A stretch of DNA of 64,000 nt from UBA4615 sp964399635 (GCA_964399635.1 CAYNRU010000015.1:1-64000); one strand, 5' to 3'. Shown: positions 50,634 through 59,944, counted from the stretch's first letter. The notes: generated by a model from the letters alone, not told the origin. Translations and numbers: made by a program.

Positions 50634-52094
50634 TCAGGCCCGCGCGATCAGCGAGCGCAGCAGCCCCGCCTGCGCGGACGGCGCGCGTGCGCTCGCGACC
50701 GGGTCCGGCGTGCCGCGCGCGATGAAGCGGCCGCTGCCGCGCTCGGCGTGCAGCGTGCCGTCGGCCACCACCGGCCGGCCGCGGCTGAGCACCGTGGTCG
50801 GCCAGCCGCGGATCCGGCGGCCCTCGTAGGGGGTGTAGCCGACCTTGTCGTGCAGCGCGGCGGCGGTGATGGTGGTCTCGAGATCGGGATCCCAGATGGC
50901 GAGGTCGGCGTCGAGGCCCACCGCGATGCTGCCCTTGCGGTCGGCGAAGCCGTACATGCGCGCGTGGTTGGTCGCGGTGAGCGCGACGAATCGGTTCATC
51001 GAGATGCGGCCCTTGAGCACGCCCTCTGAGAACAGCAGCGGCAGGCGCAGCTCGATGCCCGGCACGCCGTTGGCCATGTCCTTGAAGGTGGTTGCGTCGC
51101 CCTTGGGCAGCTTGCCCGAGGCGTCGTAGCGGTAGGGCGCATGGTCCGACGAGAAGACCTGGAAGGTGCCGTCGGCCAGGCCCTGCCACACCGCCTCCTG
51201 CGAGGCCTCGTCGCGCGGGGGCGGGCTGCAGCAGAACATCGCGCCCTCGAGCCCGGGGCGGTCGATGTCCTGCGCCTTCAGGAACAGGTACTGCGGGCAG
51301 GTCTCGGCGTACACCGGCGCGCCGAGCGACTGCGCGCCCCGGATCGCCGACACCGCGCCGATGCCCGAGACGTGCACCACCAGCACCGGCGCGCCGAGCA
51401 GCCGCGACAGCTGGATCACGCGGTGGGTGGCCTCGCTCTCGGCGAGCGGATCGTGCGCCACCGCGTGGAACTTCGGCGCCGTGTGGCCGTTGGCGAGCAG
51501 GCGCCTGGCGATCCACTTGATCATGTCGTGGTTCTCGGCGTGCACCATCACCAGCGCCCCCTCGCGCTGCGCGAGGTCCAGCACGTCGAGCATCTGGCCG
51601 TCGTCGAGCTTGAGCATGTCGTAGGTCATGTAGACCTTGAACGAGGTGTAGCCCGCGCGGATCAGCGCCGGCAGGTCCTGCGTGAGCGCCTGCTCGGTGG
51701 GGTCCGACACGATCAGGTGGAAGCCGTAGTCGATCACCGCCTTGGGGCCGGCGCAGGCGTGGTAGTCGGCCACCACCTTGGGCAGCGACATCCCGCGGTG
51801 CTGGGCTGCGAAGGGTACGATCGTGGTGGTGCCGCCGAAGGCCGCCGACACGGTGGCCGAGTGGAAGTCGTCGGCGGTCATCACGCCGTTGCTCGAGAGC
51901 TGCTCGACGTGGCAGTGGCTGTCGATGCCCCCGGGCAGCACGTAGCGCCCGGTCGCGTCGATGTCGGTGGCGCCGGCCTCCAGGCAAGGCGCGATCGCGG
52001 CGATGCGCCCGCCCACGATGCCGATGTCCGCGCGGCTGCTGTCGGCGGCGGTGACGATCGTGCCGTTGCGCACGGTGCACTCGAAGGGGGTCAC
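50634..52094 (-). CDS. hydA: D-hydantoinase / dihydropyrimidinase
   Basis: A 486-residue cyclic amidohydrolase. GGIDSHCHVEQ gives the HxH metal ligands, TSFKVYMTYD holds the carbamylated Lys, VMVHAENHD and VVHVSG the other His ligands, VFSSDHAPY the Asp. It opens the ring of dihydropyrimidines or 5-substituted hydantoins. GTG start at 52094 with TTCGAG directly following; GGAG-like site upstream. With the carbamoylase behind it and a racemase 1.1 kb away it forms a hydantoin-to-D-amino-acid route; uracil breakdown is less likely because beta-ureidopropionase is absent. Confidence 0.9.
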   Translation of the reverse strand: MTPFECTVRNGTIVTAADSSRADIGIVGGRIAAIAPCLEAGATDIDATGRYVLPGGIDSHCHVEQLSSNGVMTADDFHSATVSAAFGGTTTIVPFAAQHRGMSLPKVVADYHACAGPKAVIDYGFHLIVSDPTEQALTQDLPALIRAGYTSFKVYMTYDMLKLDDGQMLDVLDLAQREGALVMVHAENHDMIKWIARRLLANGHTAPKFHAVAHDPLAESEATHRVIQLSRLLGAPVLVVHVSGIGAVSAIRGAQSLGAPVYAETCPQYLFLKAQDIDRPGLEGAMFCCSPPPRDEASQEAVWQGLADGTFQVFSSDHAPYRYDASGKLPKGDATTFKDMANGVPGIELRLPLLFSEGVLKGRISMNRFVALTATNHARMYGFADRKGSIAVGLDADLAIWDPDLETTITAAALHDKVGYTPYEGRRIRGWPTTVLSRGRPVVADGTLHAERGSGRFIARGTPDPVASARAPSAQAGLLRSLIARA

Positions 52095-52254
52095 GAGAGG
52101 CGGCTCCAGGGTTCGGGCGCCGGTCCCGGCCGGGTCGCCGCGGGCAGGCGCCGGGCGCGGCGCGCACCGGCTGAATCGTGCCACGGACGGCGCGGCGGCG
52201 TTCCGAATCCGGCCGTCGCGGCTGACCCGCGGGCAGGCGGCGGGGGCCGCCCGC

Positions 52255-54036
52255 TCAAGTGAACCGGTAGTCCCTGGCCGGCAGCACGCGCCAGCTGCCG
52301 TCGCCGGGCAGCTCGAGCACCTGGTCGTGATAGGCGAGCAGCGCCGCGCGGTGGCTGACGCTGACCGGCGTGATGCCGGCGCTCGCGAGCTCGCCATAGA
52401 GGCGCGCCTCGTTGGCGGCGTCCAGCGCGCTGGTCGCCTCGTCGAGCATCGCGTAGCGCGGCCGCGCGAGCAGCACCCGTGCGAAGGCGAGGCGCTGCTG
52501 CTCGCCGGTGGACAGCACCTTGGCCCAGTCGTGCTCGGCGAGCGGGCCGCCCAGCCGATCGAGGATCGAGCCCAGGTTGACGCGCTCGAGCAGCGCCGCC
52601 AGCTCGGCGTCCGTCAGCATCCGGCCGCGCTCGGGGTACAGGACCTGGTCGCGCAGGCTGCCCAGCGGCATGTAGGGGTGCTGCGGCAGGAACACGACCT
52701 GGTCGGGGGGCGGGCGCTCGATGCGGCCGTCGCCGGCCGTCCAGAGCCCGCCGATCGCGCGCAGCAGCGAGCTCTTGCCCCCGCCGCTGCCGCCCACGAT
52801 CAGCAGGCCCGACCCCGGCTCCACCGTCACGGACAGCCCGCGCACCAGGCGTCGGCCGCGGTCGGGCGTGTCGACGTTGACCGACTCGAGGCGCAGCCGT
52901 TGCGCCTCGACGGTGACGATGCCCGCGGCGGAGTCGGCGGGCGCACCGAGCTGCTGCGCGAACCCGTAGAGCCGGTCAACGCCCGCCGACAGCCGGCTCA
53001 GCCCCTCGAAGTGGTCGACCACCACGGTCATCGCCGCGAGGATCGCCGCGAAGGCGCCGCCCGCCTGCACGGCGGCGCCCACCTCGAGCTCGCCCGACAG
53101 CACGCTCGAGGCGATGATCGCGCCGGGCAGCACCAGGGTGAGGAAGCTGAACGCGTACTGGAACAGGTTCAGCCCGAACTGCGTGCGGATCAGCCGGCGG
53201 AAGTTGCGGAACACCGCGTCGAACCGCAGCCGCAGCCGCTGCGATTCATCGGCCTCGCCGCGCGAGAACGCGATCGGCTCGGCGTGCTCGCGGATGCGCA
53301 CCAGCCCGAAGCGGAAGTCCGCCTCGCGCCGCAGCTGGCGGAAGTTGAGCCCCACCAGCGGCCGGCCGAACACCCTCGCGGTGACGATGGTGCCGAACAG
53401 CGCGTAGCCCACCAGGAAGTACACCAGCGGCCGGGAGATCGACCACAGCAGCGTGACGAAGGCCGCCAGCTGGATGACCGCGCCGAGCGCGACCATCGCG
53501 AAGTAAAGCGACTGCTGCGTGAAGGTCGCGACGTCCTCGGCGATGCGCTGGTCCGGATTGTCGATGCCCGCGCCTGCGTTCAGCCGGTAGTAGGCGCGGT
53601 CGTTCAGCCAGGCGTCCACGAAGCGGTGGGTCAGCCAGCGGCGCCACCGGATGCCGAGCGTGTCGCGCACGTAGTAGTACAGCGCCCAGATGGGCACCGC
53701 GAGCACCAGGATCACGACCGTCCAGCGAATGGCCGACCAGTAGCGCTCGGGGTCCCTGGCGGCCAGCGCCGAGGTCAGCTCGCCGCTCTGCCGGACGAAC
53801 TGCAGGTTGAAGCCGGTCTGCCCGATCAGCAGCGCCGACAGCAGCACGATCAGCAGGCCCGCCTGCCAGCGCTCCTCGGAGCGCCAGTAGGGCCCGGCGA
53901 TCGCCGCGAAGCGGCGCCAGCGCCGGGCGTCGAAGCGCGGGCTCTCGATGCGCGCGTGGTCCTCGCCGCCGCCCGCCGGCAGGGGGCGGATGGCGGACAA
54001 TGACACCTCGTCGTGCTCCTTCCGGATCTCCGTCAT
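52255..54036 (-). CDS. SbmA/YddA-like ABC transporter (fused permease and ATPase)
   Basis: A 593-residue half-transporter. Permease part about 60-360 with six helices (LLIVLLSALLIGQTGFNLQF, WTVVILVLAVPIWALYYYV, LAAFVTLLWSISRPLVYFLV) and the SbmA/BacA signature region NPDQRIAEDVATF; ATPase part about 390-593 with Walker A GGSGGGKSS, Q-loop LPQHPYMPLGSLRDQV, signature LSTGEQQRLAFAR and Walker B YAMLDEATSALDA. Like YddA it may move peptides or vitamin-type molecules. ATG 54036 has GGAAG upstream; its start codon overlaps the opposite start codon of the GH84 gene. A GTG at 54006 is an alternative. Confidence 0.85.
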   Translation of the reverse strand: MTEIRKEHDEVSLSAIRPLPAGGGEDHARIESPRFDARRWRRFAAIAGPYWRSEERWQAGLLIVLLSALLIGQTGFNLQFVRQSGELTSALAARDPERYWSAIRWTVVILVLAVPIWALYYYVRDTLGIRWRRWLTHRFVDAWLNDRAYYRLNAGAGIDNPDQRIAEDVATFTQQSLYFAMVALGAVIQLAAFVTLLWSISRPLVYFLVGYALFGTIVTARVFGRPLVGLNFRQLRREADFRFGLVRIREHAEPIAFSRGEADESQRLRLRFDAVFRNFRRLIRTQFGLNLFQYAFSFLTLVLPGAIIASSVLSGELEVGAAVQAGGAFAAILAAMTVVVDHFEGLSRLSAGVDRLYGFAQQLGAPADSAAGIVTVEAQRLRLESVNVDTPDRGRRLVRGLSVTVEPGSGLLIVGGSGGGKSSLLRAIGGLWTAGDGRIERPPPDQVVFLPQHPYMPLGSLRDQVLYPERGRMLTDAELAALLERVNLGSILDRLGGPLAEHDWAKVLSTGEQQRLAFARVLLARPRYAMLDEATSALDAANEARLYGELASAGITPVSVSHRAALLAYHDQVLELPGDGSWRVLPARDYRFT

Positions 54037-55114
54037 GTCTGCGCTTCCCGTCGACCTCGGCATCGTCGAAGGCTACTACGGCCGCCCCTGGAGCTGGCCG
54101 GACCGCGAGCGGGTCGTGAGCACGCTCGCGCCCCACGGCTACGCGTTCTTCCTGTACGCGCCCAAGGCGGCGACCGCGCTGCGCCGGCGCTGGCGCGAGC
54201 CGATGGCGCCGGGCGAGCTCGCCCCGCTCGCCGCGTTCGCGCGTCATTGCCGCGCAAACGGCGTGCGCTTCGGCGTGGGGCTGAGCCCGCACGAGTTCGA
54301 CGGCGCGCCGCGCAGCCCCGACTGGGACCGGCTCGCCTCCCGGCTCGCGGTGCTCGACGCCGAGGTCGGCCTCGATGACCTCGCGCTGCTGTTCGACGAT
54401 ATTCGCGGCGACGACCCGACGCTCGCCGACCGGCAGGCCGCGCTGGTCGCGTTCGCGGCCGGGCGCACGCACGCCACGCGGCTCTTCGCCTGCCCGAGCT
54501 ACTACTCCGACGATCCGGTGCTCGACCGGGTGTTCGGCGCGCGGCCCGCGGGCTATCTCGAGCGCCTGGGCCGGCTGCTCGACCCGGCGGTCGGCCTGTT
54601 CTGGACGGGCGAGGAGGTGTGCTCGCGCGAGATCGGCGCGGCGCACCTGCGCGAGGTGGCCCAGCGCCTGGGGCGGGCGCCGGTGCTGTGGGACAACTAC
54701 CCGGTCAACGACGGGCAGCGGATGTCGCAGGCGCTGCACCTGCGCGGGTTCACCGGCCGTCCGGCCGACAACGCGCCACTGCTGCGCGCCCACGCGATCA
54801 ACCCCGCGCTGCAGCCGGTGCTGGGCTGCATCCCGGCCATCACGCTGGCGCGCCGCTACCGCGACGGCGAGGCCGCCTACGCCTACGGCGCGGCGTTCGG
54901 GCAGGCCTGCGTCGAGGTGCTGGGCGAGCCGCTCGCCACGGCGGTCCGCGCCGACCTCATCCACCTGCAGGACACCGGGCTCGATCGCCTCGGCGAGCTG
55001 GCCGAGGCGCTGCGCGCGCGTTATGGCGCGTTCGGACATCCGGCCGCCCGCGAGATCCTCGACTGGCTCGACGGGGGCTGGCGCATCACCGACGAGATCG
55101 TCCGCACGCAGTGA
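54035..55114 (+). CDS. GH84-family beta-N-acetylglucosaminidase
   Basis: A 359-residue glycosidase of the NAGidase/O-GlcNAcase family (PF07555). GIVEGYYGRPWSWPDRERVV is the entry motif; the catalytic pair of aspartates is in LALLFDDIRGDDP; FWTGEEVCS and VLWDNYPVNDG line the substrate pocket. It lacks a signal peptide and the extra domains of secreted bacterial hyaluronidases, so it is a minimal, probably cytoplasmic enzyme acting on GlcNAc-modified peptides or sugars. Start ATG 54035 chosen because the motif begins nine residues later. Confidence 0.87.
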   Translation: MSALPVDLGIVEGYYGRPWSWPDRERVVSTLAPHGYAFFLYAPKAATALRRRWREPMAPGELAPLAAFARHCRANGVRFGVGLSPHEFDGAPRSPDWDRLASRLAVLDAEVGLDDLALLFDDIRGDDPTLADRQAALVAFAAGRTHATRLFACPSYYSDDPVLDRVFGARPAGYLERLGRLLDPAVGLFWTGEEVCSREIGAAHLREVAQRLGRAPVLWDNYPVNDGQRMSQALHLRGFTGRPADNAPLLRAHAINPALQPVLGCIPAITLARRYRDGEAAYAYGAAFGQACVEVLGEPLATAVRADLIHLQDTGLDRLGELAEALRARYGAFGHPAAREILDWLDGGWRITDEIVRTQ

Positions 55115-55141
55115 GCGCTGCGACGGGCCGCAGCGGATCGG

Positions 55142-55165
55142 CCGGGCCGCCGCGCGGCGGCCCGG
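55142..55165. terminator. 24-bp perfect palindrome between convergent genes
   Basis: CCGGGCCGCCGC meets its reverse complement without spacer, in the 58 bp between the GH84 gene and the methyltransferase gene that runs towards it. A bidirectional terminator or transcript-end hairpin is likely; no T-run. Confidence 0.5.
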
Positions 55166-55172
55166 TCCGAGG

Positions 55173-55841
55173 TCAGCGGGCGGGCTTCTCCCACGTGAAC
55201 ACGCGCATCGGCGGCAGGTTCCAGAGCTCCCACTGTCGCGATGGCGGTCCGAAGTGCGGCGTCGCGAACCCGGCGACCCGCGGGCGCACCTGATAGGCGA
55301 CGAATCGCCCGCCCGGTGCGAGCACCGCATGGACGGCGGCGGCGATGCGCTCGCCGACTTCGGCGGGCATCGTCGAGAACGGGATGCCCGACACGATGGC
55401 GTCGGGGGCCGGCAGACGGCGCGCGGCGAGCAGCTCTGCGATCCGCTCGGCGCTGCCGCACTCGACGTTCAGACGCGGGTCGCGCACGGCGGCGGCGATG
55501 CGGGCATGGAAGACCGGGTCGAGCTCGATCGCGAGCAGCCGGGCCTCGCGCCCCATCGCGCGCAGGAACGCGCGCGTCGTGCCGCCGGTGCCGGGCCCGA
55601 GCTCGACCACCGTGCGGGCCTCGGCGATCCGCGCGTTGCGCACCAGCCGCTGCTCGAGGCGGTGCGAGCTCGGCGCCACCGAGCCCACGCCGGCCGGATC
55701 GCGCACGAAGCCGCGCAGGAAGGCCAGGCGGTCGCCGACCCCCGCCGGCGGGGCGACGGGAGCGTCGCTGAGGTCGGCCTCGCTGATCGGGCGCGCCGCT
55801 GCGCGCGCATCGAGCGAGGAGGGTTTGCCATGGTTTTGCAT
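55173..55841 (-). CDS. class I methyltransferase, phospholipid N-methyltransferase-like
   Basis: A 222-residue SAM methyltransferase: FLRGFVRDPAGVGSVAPSSH, the leading helix of the PmtA-type enzymes, then VVELGPGTGGTTRAFL (motif I), LLAIELDP (acidic residue) and AIVSGIPFSTMPAEV (motif IV-like). The family methylates phosphatidylethanolamine or related substrates in the membrane. ATG 55841; last gene of the crotonase-Bug-dehydrogenase operon with a 99-bp gap, so it may have its own promoter. Confidence 0.8.
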   Translation of the reverse strand: MQNHGKPSSLDARAAARPISEADLSDAPVAPPAGVGDRLAFLRGFVRDPAGVGSVAPSSHRLEQRLVRNARIAEARTVVELGPGTGGTTRAFLRAMGREARLLAIELDPVFHARIAAAVRDPRLNVECGSAERIAELLAARRLPAPDAIVSGIPFSTMPAEVGERIAAAVHAVLAPGGRFVAYQVRPRVAGFATPHFGPPSRQWELWNLPPMRVFTWEKPAR

Positions 55842-55940
55842 GCGTGTCCCTGAGAGGGTCCGAAGGGGTCCATCCTTGGCGCGCCCGAGCCCCGGCGCCG
55901 CATGGCGGCGCGGCGAGCTCGCGGGGCCGCCATGCACGAC

Positions 55941-57662
55941 TCAGTGGCCGTCGAGCATGGCGTCCAGGCGCGCGTCGGGAGCCTGCTGCGGGGCCGCGAG
56001 CGGGTCGCGCGGCGCGAGCCGGTGCCGCAGCACCAGATCGGCCAGCGCCGCCCGCTGCGGCAACCCGGCCCGGCGGGCCTCCCAACGCAGCCCGGCCATG
56101 GTGACCACATGGTACAGCGCCGACGCCGACTGCCGGGCGAGCTCGGCGGCATCGCCGCTGGCGGCGTCCCCGGCCAGCCCGAAGGCCCGGTCGATCGTCG
56201 CGTGCTGCAGCGCGGCAGACTCGGCGGGCACCGGCTCGCCGTCGGCGAGCAGGCCATCGACGTGCGCGCGCAGCGCCGGCAGGGCGTCGTCGCGGCGGAT
56301 CGCGCGCAGGACGTCGAGCGCGACGATGTTGCTCGTGCCTTCCCAGATCGAGCCGAGGTGGGCATCGCGCAGCAGCCGCGCGTCGCTCCACTCCTCGATG
56401 TAGCCGCAGCCGCCGCGCACCTCCATCGCGTCGCCGGTGACGACGCGCGCGTCGCGGCAGGCGCGGAACTTGATCAGCGGGGTGAGGATCCGCACCAGCG
56501 GCGCCGCGCCCGTGTCGCCGGCATCGGCGCGCTCGAGCGCGCGCGCAGTCTGGAACACCATGGTGCGGGCCTGCTCGGTGCGCAGCGCCATCTTGAGCAG
56601 CTGGCGGCGCATCAGCGGCATCTCGACCAGCCGGCGCCCGAACGCGCGCCGGTTGCGCGCGACGTGCAGGGCCTCGGTGAGCGCGCGGCGCATCAGGCCG
56701 GCGGCGCGCACGCCATTGGACAGCCGCGAGTTGTTGACCATGTCGGCCATCTGCTGGAAGCCGCGGCCGCGCTCGCCGACCAGCCATGCGGTCGCGCCCT
56801 CGAGGCGGATCTCGCCGCTTGCCATGGACCGGGTGCCGAGCTTGTCCTTGAGCCGCAGGATCCGGTAGGCGTTGGGCGTGCCGTCGGGCCGCGTGCGCGG
56901 CAGCAGGAACAGCGACACGCCCTTGAGGCCGTCCCGCTCGCCGGCGGGCTCGCTGCGCGCGAGCACCATCGCGAAGCCGGCGTCGGGGTTGGAGCAGAAC
57001 CACTTGTCGCCGCGCAGCGCCCAGGTCCCGTCGGGGCCGGGCTCGGCCCGGGTGCTGGTGCCGGCGACGTCCGACCCCGCGCCCTGCTCGGTCATGAACA
57101 TCGCGCCTTGCGCGAGACCGTCGAGGTCGAGCGCGGTGAGCAGCGGCAGGCAGCGCTCGACGAGGGCGGGCTCGCCGAAGCGGCGCAGCGTGCGTGCGAG
57201 CGAGTCGGTCATCGAGACCGGGCAGCACAGCCCGAACTCGGCCTGCACCAGCAGGTAGGTCAGCGCGTACTTGGCGGCCGGCGGCATCGGGGCGGGCCAG
57301 CCCAGGACGCCGGGCCGGTGCGACATCGCGGCCAGGCCGAAGTCGGCGAACGCGATCCGCTCCATCTCGACGTAGGCCGGGTGCTTGACGACCCGCGACA
57401 CGTCGGCGCCGCGCCGGTCGCGCACCGACAGCGTCGGCGGGTTGCGGTCGGCGATGCCTGCGAGTTCGTCGAGCCGTCCGCCCGCGAGCAGGCCCAGCCG
57501 CTCGAAGTGCGGCTCGAGGTGGGCGTGCAGCGGCGCGGGCAGGTAGGCCGCGAACAGGGCCTTCGCCATCGGGTCGGCGGTGTAGAGGTTGATGCCGCGC
57601 GCGTCGGGGATCGCATCGGCGCCGGCGGGCGTGTCCGGCGCGACCGGCCGCGGGTGCGTCAT
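55941..57662 (-). CDS. acyl-CoA dehydrogenase, AidB-like
   Basis: A 573-residue flavoprotein of the acyl-CoA dehydrogenase family, longer than the usual 380-400 because of an extra N-terminal domain (to about residue 110) and a C-terminal helical domain, as in AidB. GAMFMTEQGAGSDVAGTSTR and WALRGDKWFCSNPDAGFAMV are the FAD/substrate motifs; RSMASGEIRLEGATAWLVGE, and GCGYIEEWSDARLLRDAHLG-SIWEGTSNIVALD follow. Whether it oxidises acyl-CoA or acts like AidB in alkylation response cannot be told; the operon with a crotonase and a carboxylate receptor favours catabolism. Confidence 0.85.
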   Translation of the reverse strand: MTHPRPVAPDTPAGADAIPDARGINLYTADPMAKALFAAYLPAPLHAHLEPHFERLGLLAGGRLDELAGIADRNPPTLSVRDRRGADVSRVVKHPAYVEMERIAFADFGLAAMSHRPGVLGWPAPMPPAAKYALTYLLVQAEFGLCCPVSMTDSLARTLRRFGEPALVERCLPLLTALDLDGLAQGAMFMTEQGAGSDVAGTSTRAEPGPDGTWALRGDKWFCSNPDAGFAMVLARSEPAGERDGLKGVSLFLLPRTRPDGTPNAYRILRLKDKLGTRSMASGEIRLEGATAWLVGERGRGFQQMADMVNNSRLSNGVRAAGLMRRALTEALHVARNRRAFGRRLVEMPLMRRQLLKMALRTEQARTMVFQTARALERADAGDTGAAPLVRILTPLIKFRACRDARVVTGDAMEVRGGCGYIEEWSDARLLRDAHLGSIWEGTSNIVALDVLRAIRRDDALPALRAHVDGLLADGEPVPAESAALQHATIDRAFGLAGDAASGDAAELARQSASALYHVVTMAGLRWEARRAGLPQRAALADLVLRHRLAPRDPLAAPQQAPDARLDAMLDGH

Positions 57663-57679
57663 GTCCACCGTGGGTCGCC

Positions 57680-58669
57680 TCAATCCACCTTGGCGCCCGA
57701 GGCCCGGACGATCGGGCCCCAGCGGTCGCGGTCGGCGCGGATCACGCGCGCGAACTCCTCCGGCGTGCTGGTCCAGAGCTCGAAGCCGGCGGCCGAGATG
57801 CGCTCGCGCATCCCGGGCGAGCGCATCGCGACGATCAGTGCCTCGTTGAGCCGCTGCACCACGGGCCGTGGGATGCCGGCCGGGCCGACGATGCCGAACC
57901 ACAGGTCGCTGCCGGCCTCAGAGAAACCCTTGAGGCCGGCCTCGGCCATCGTGGGCACCTGCGGCGCGTACGGCGAGCGGCGCTCGCTGGTGACCGCGAG
58001 CGCCTTGACGCGGCCCGACTGCACCGAGGGCATCGCGGTGATGAGGATGTCGAACATGAAGGTGATGTTGCCGCCGATCACATCGGCGAGCGCGGGCGCG
58101 CTGCCGCGGTACGGCACGTGCTGCATCGGCGCGCCGCTGATCATCTTCAGCACCTCGCCCGACAGGTGGTTCGAGGAGCCGTTGCCGGCCGATCCGAAGG
58201 TGACCTTGTCGGGGTTGGCCTTGGCGTAGGACACCAGGTCGGCCACCGAGTCGATCGGCAGCTTGGGGTTGACCACCAGCACGTTGACGTAGCGCACGGC
58301 CAGCGTGAGCGGCGTGAAGTCGCGGCTGGTGTCATGCGGCAGGCGCGCGCCGTACAGGTGCGGATTGATCGCGTGGGTGCCGGTGGTGGCCAGGCCGATC
58401 GTGTAGCCGTCGGGGGCGGCCCGCGCCACCCGCTCCATCCCGATCGAGGCGCCCGCGCCCGGCACGTTCTCGACGATCACCGGCTGGCCCAGCACCTCCG
58501 AGAGCTTCTGGGCGGCGCCGCGCGAGAAGGCGTCGGTGGGCCCGCCCGGCGGGAAGGGCACGATCCAGCGGATCGGCTTGCTCGGGAAGGACTGGGCGCC
58601 GGCCGTGGTCGGGGCCGCGACGATCGCGGCGGTCAATGCAGCGGCAATGATGCTGGCGATGCGTCGCAC
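57680..58669 (-). CDS. Bug/TctC-family solute receptor
   Basis: A 329-residue receptor: signal peptide about 1-25 (TTAGAQ), FPSKPIRWIVPFPPGGPTDA, the loop PGAGASIGMERVARAAPDGY, HVPYRGSAPALADVIGG and PQVPTMAEAGLKGF. ATG 58669 has GGAGGAGACATCCG upstream. 17 bp separate it from the dehydrogenase, 73 bp from the crotonase upstream. Confidence 0.88.
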   Translation of the reverse strand: MRRIASIIAAALTAAIVAAPTTAGAQSFPSKPIRWIVPFPPGGPTDAFSRGAAQKLSEVLGQPVIVENVPGAGASIGMERVARAAPDGYTIGLATTGTHAINPHLYGARLPHDTSRDFTPLTLAVRYVNVLVVNPKLPIDSVADLVSYAKANPDKVTFGSAGNGSSNHLSGEVLKMISGAPMQHVPYRGSAPALADVIGGNITFMFDILITAMPSVQSGRVKALAVTSERRSPYAPQVPTMAEAGLKGFSEAGSDLWFGIVGPAGIPRPVVQRLNEALIVAMRSPGMRERISAAGFELWTSTPEEFARVIRADRDRWGPIVRASGAKVD

Positions 58670-58742
58670 GGATGTCTCCTCCGGAACCTTGGGAAAAGGG
58701 TAGCACGGCCGGTCGTCGGCGCTGCCTCAGCGGGCCACGGGC

Positions 58743-59627
58743 TCACTCGAACGGCGGCTCTTCCCACCACGGGAAGAAGTCGGGCATGTCGGTCGACACC
58801 CGGTCGGGGAAGCTCGGGGCGCGCTTGTCGAGGAAGGCGCCGACCCCCTCGCGCACGTCGGCCGATCGGCCGCGCGACTGGATCGCGCGGCTGTCGACGC
58901 GGTGGGCCTGCATCGGATGCTCGGCGCCGGCCATCCGCCACAGCATCTGGCGGGTCAGCGCGATCGACACCGGCGCGGTGTTCGCGGCGATCTCGAGGGC
59001 GATCGCGCGGGCCGCGGGCAGCAGGGCGTCAGGCTCGTGCACCGTGCGGACCAGCCGCTCCCGCAACGCCTCCTGCGCATCGAACACGCGGCCGGTGAGG
59101 CACCACTCGAGCGCGGTCTGCATGCCGACCAGGCGCGGCAGGAACCAGGTCGACGCGGCTTCCGGCGTGATGCCGCGCCGCGCGAACACGAAACCGAACC
59201 GGGCCGCGCTCGACGCGATGCGGATGTCCATCGGCAGCTGCATCGTCATGCCGATCCCGACCGCCGCACCGTTGATGGCGCCGATCACCGGCTTGAGGCT
59301 GCGGAAGATCCGCAGCGTGACCATGCCGCCGCCATCGCGGTAGACGTCGCCGACGCGCAGCGCCTCGCGCGCCGCGTCGCCGCGCGCCGCATAGTCGAAG
59401 GTCTTGCCGCCCGAGGACAGATCGGCGCCGGCGCAGAACGCGCGGCCTGCGCCGGTGACGATCACCGCGCGCACCGCGTCGTCGGCGTCGGTCGCGTCGA
59501 ACGCGGCGATCAGGTCGTCGCGCATCCCGGGCGTGAACGCGTTCATCTTCTCCGGGCGGTTCAGCGTGATGGTCGCGACGCCGTCCGCGACGTCGTAGAG
59601 CAGGGTCTCGAACACGGGGGTCGGCAT
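58743..59627 (-). CDS. crotonase (enoyl-CoA hydratase/isomerase family)
   Basis: A 294-residue enoyl-CoA hydratase-type enzyme. ATITLNRPEKMNAFTPGM, AFCAGADLSSGGKTF (oxyanion hole), and KPVIGAINGAAVGIGMTMQLPMD are signature segments; the position of the second catalytic Glu is taken by FGFVFARRGITPEAASTWFL, where Glu near 165 is kept. Likely a hydratase or isomerase in acyl-CoA breakdown. ATG 59627 with GAGGAGACGAG upstream; first gene of the operon. Confidence 0.87.
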   Translation of the reverse strand: MPTPVFETLLYDVADGVATITLNRPEKMNAFTPGMRDDLIAAFDATDADDAVRAVIVTGAGRAFCAGADLSSGGKTFDYAARGDAAREALRVGDVYRDGGGMVTLRIFRSLKPVIGAINGAAVGIGMTMQLPMDIRIASSAARFGFVFARRGITPEAASTWFLPRLVGMQTALEWCLTGRVFDAQEALRERLVRTVHEPDALLPAARAIALEIAANTAPVSIALTRQMLWRMAGAEHPMQAHRVDSRAIQSRGRSADVREGVGAFLDKRAPSFPDRVSTDMPDFFPWWEEPPFE

Positions 59628-59944
59628 CTCGTCTCCTCGGGGATGGTCGGTCTTTCCGGCCCCGCTGCGGCGGGGTGGCATGCCGCCGATTATCCTGCCG
59701 GGTGTTCCCGGCGCAGGCGCAAATCGCCGACAATCCGGAAGGCGCCGCCCCGCGGGGCTGGCGCCGGAGGGCTGGCGATGGGTGCCGCGCTTCGCGCCGG
59801 GCGCGTTGCGCGTGACGGTGCTGCGGGTAGCCGAGCCGGCCGCTGCGCTGGGCCTCTGGGCGCAGCGTGCATGCGGGATGGCCGTGCTGCGGCACGGGTC
59901 TCCCACGGGTTAGACTGCGAACCGTCATCCCCGAGGTGTCCGTG
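59628..59944. other. 317-bp divergent intergenic region
   Basis: Carries the promoters of the crotonase operon (minus) and the DUF2242 gene (plus). A plus-strand frame ending at 59913 (GWRWVPRFAPGALRVTVLRV) is open but unrecognised and overlaps the promoter region of the DUF2242 gene; I leave it out. Confidence 0.4.

Noticed and set aside
53246..55330. 694-codon minus-strand open frame
   Set aside because: Antisense to the GH84 gene and out of frame with the ABC exporter; no motif.
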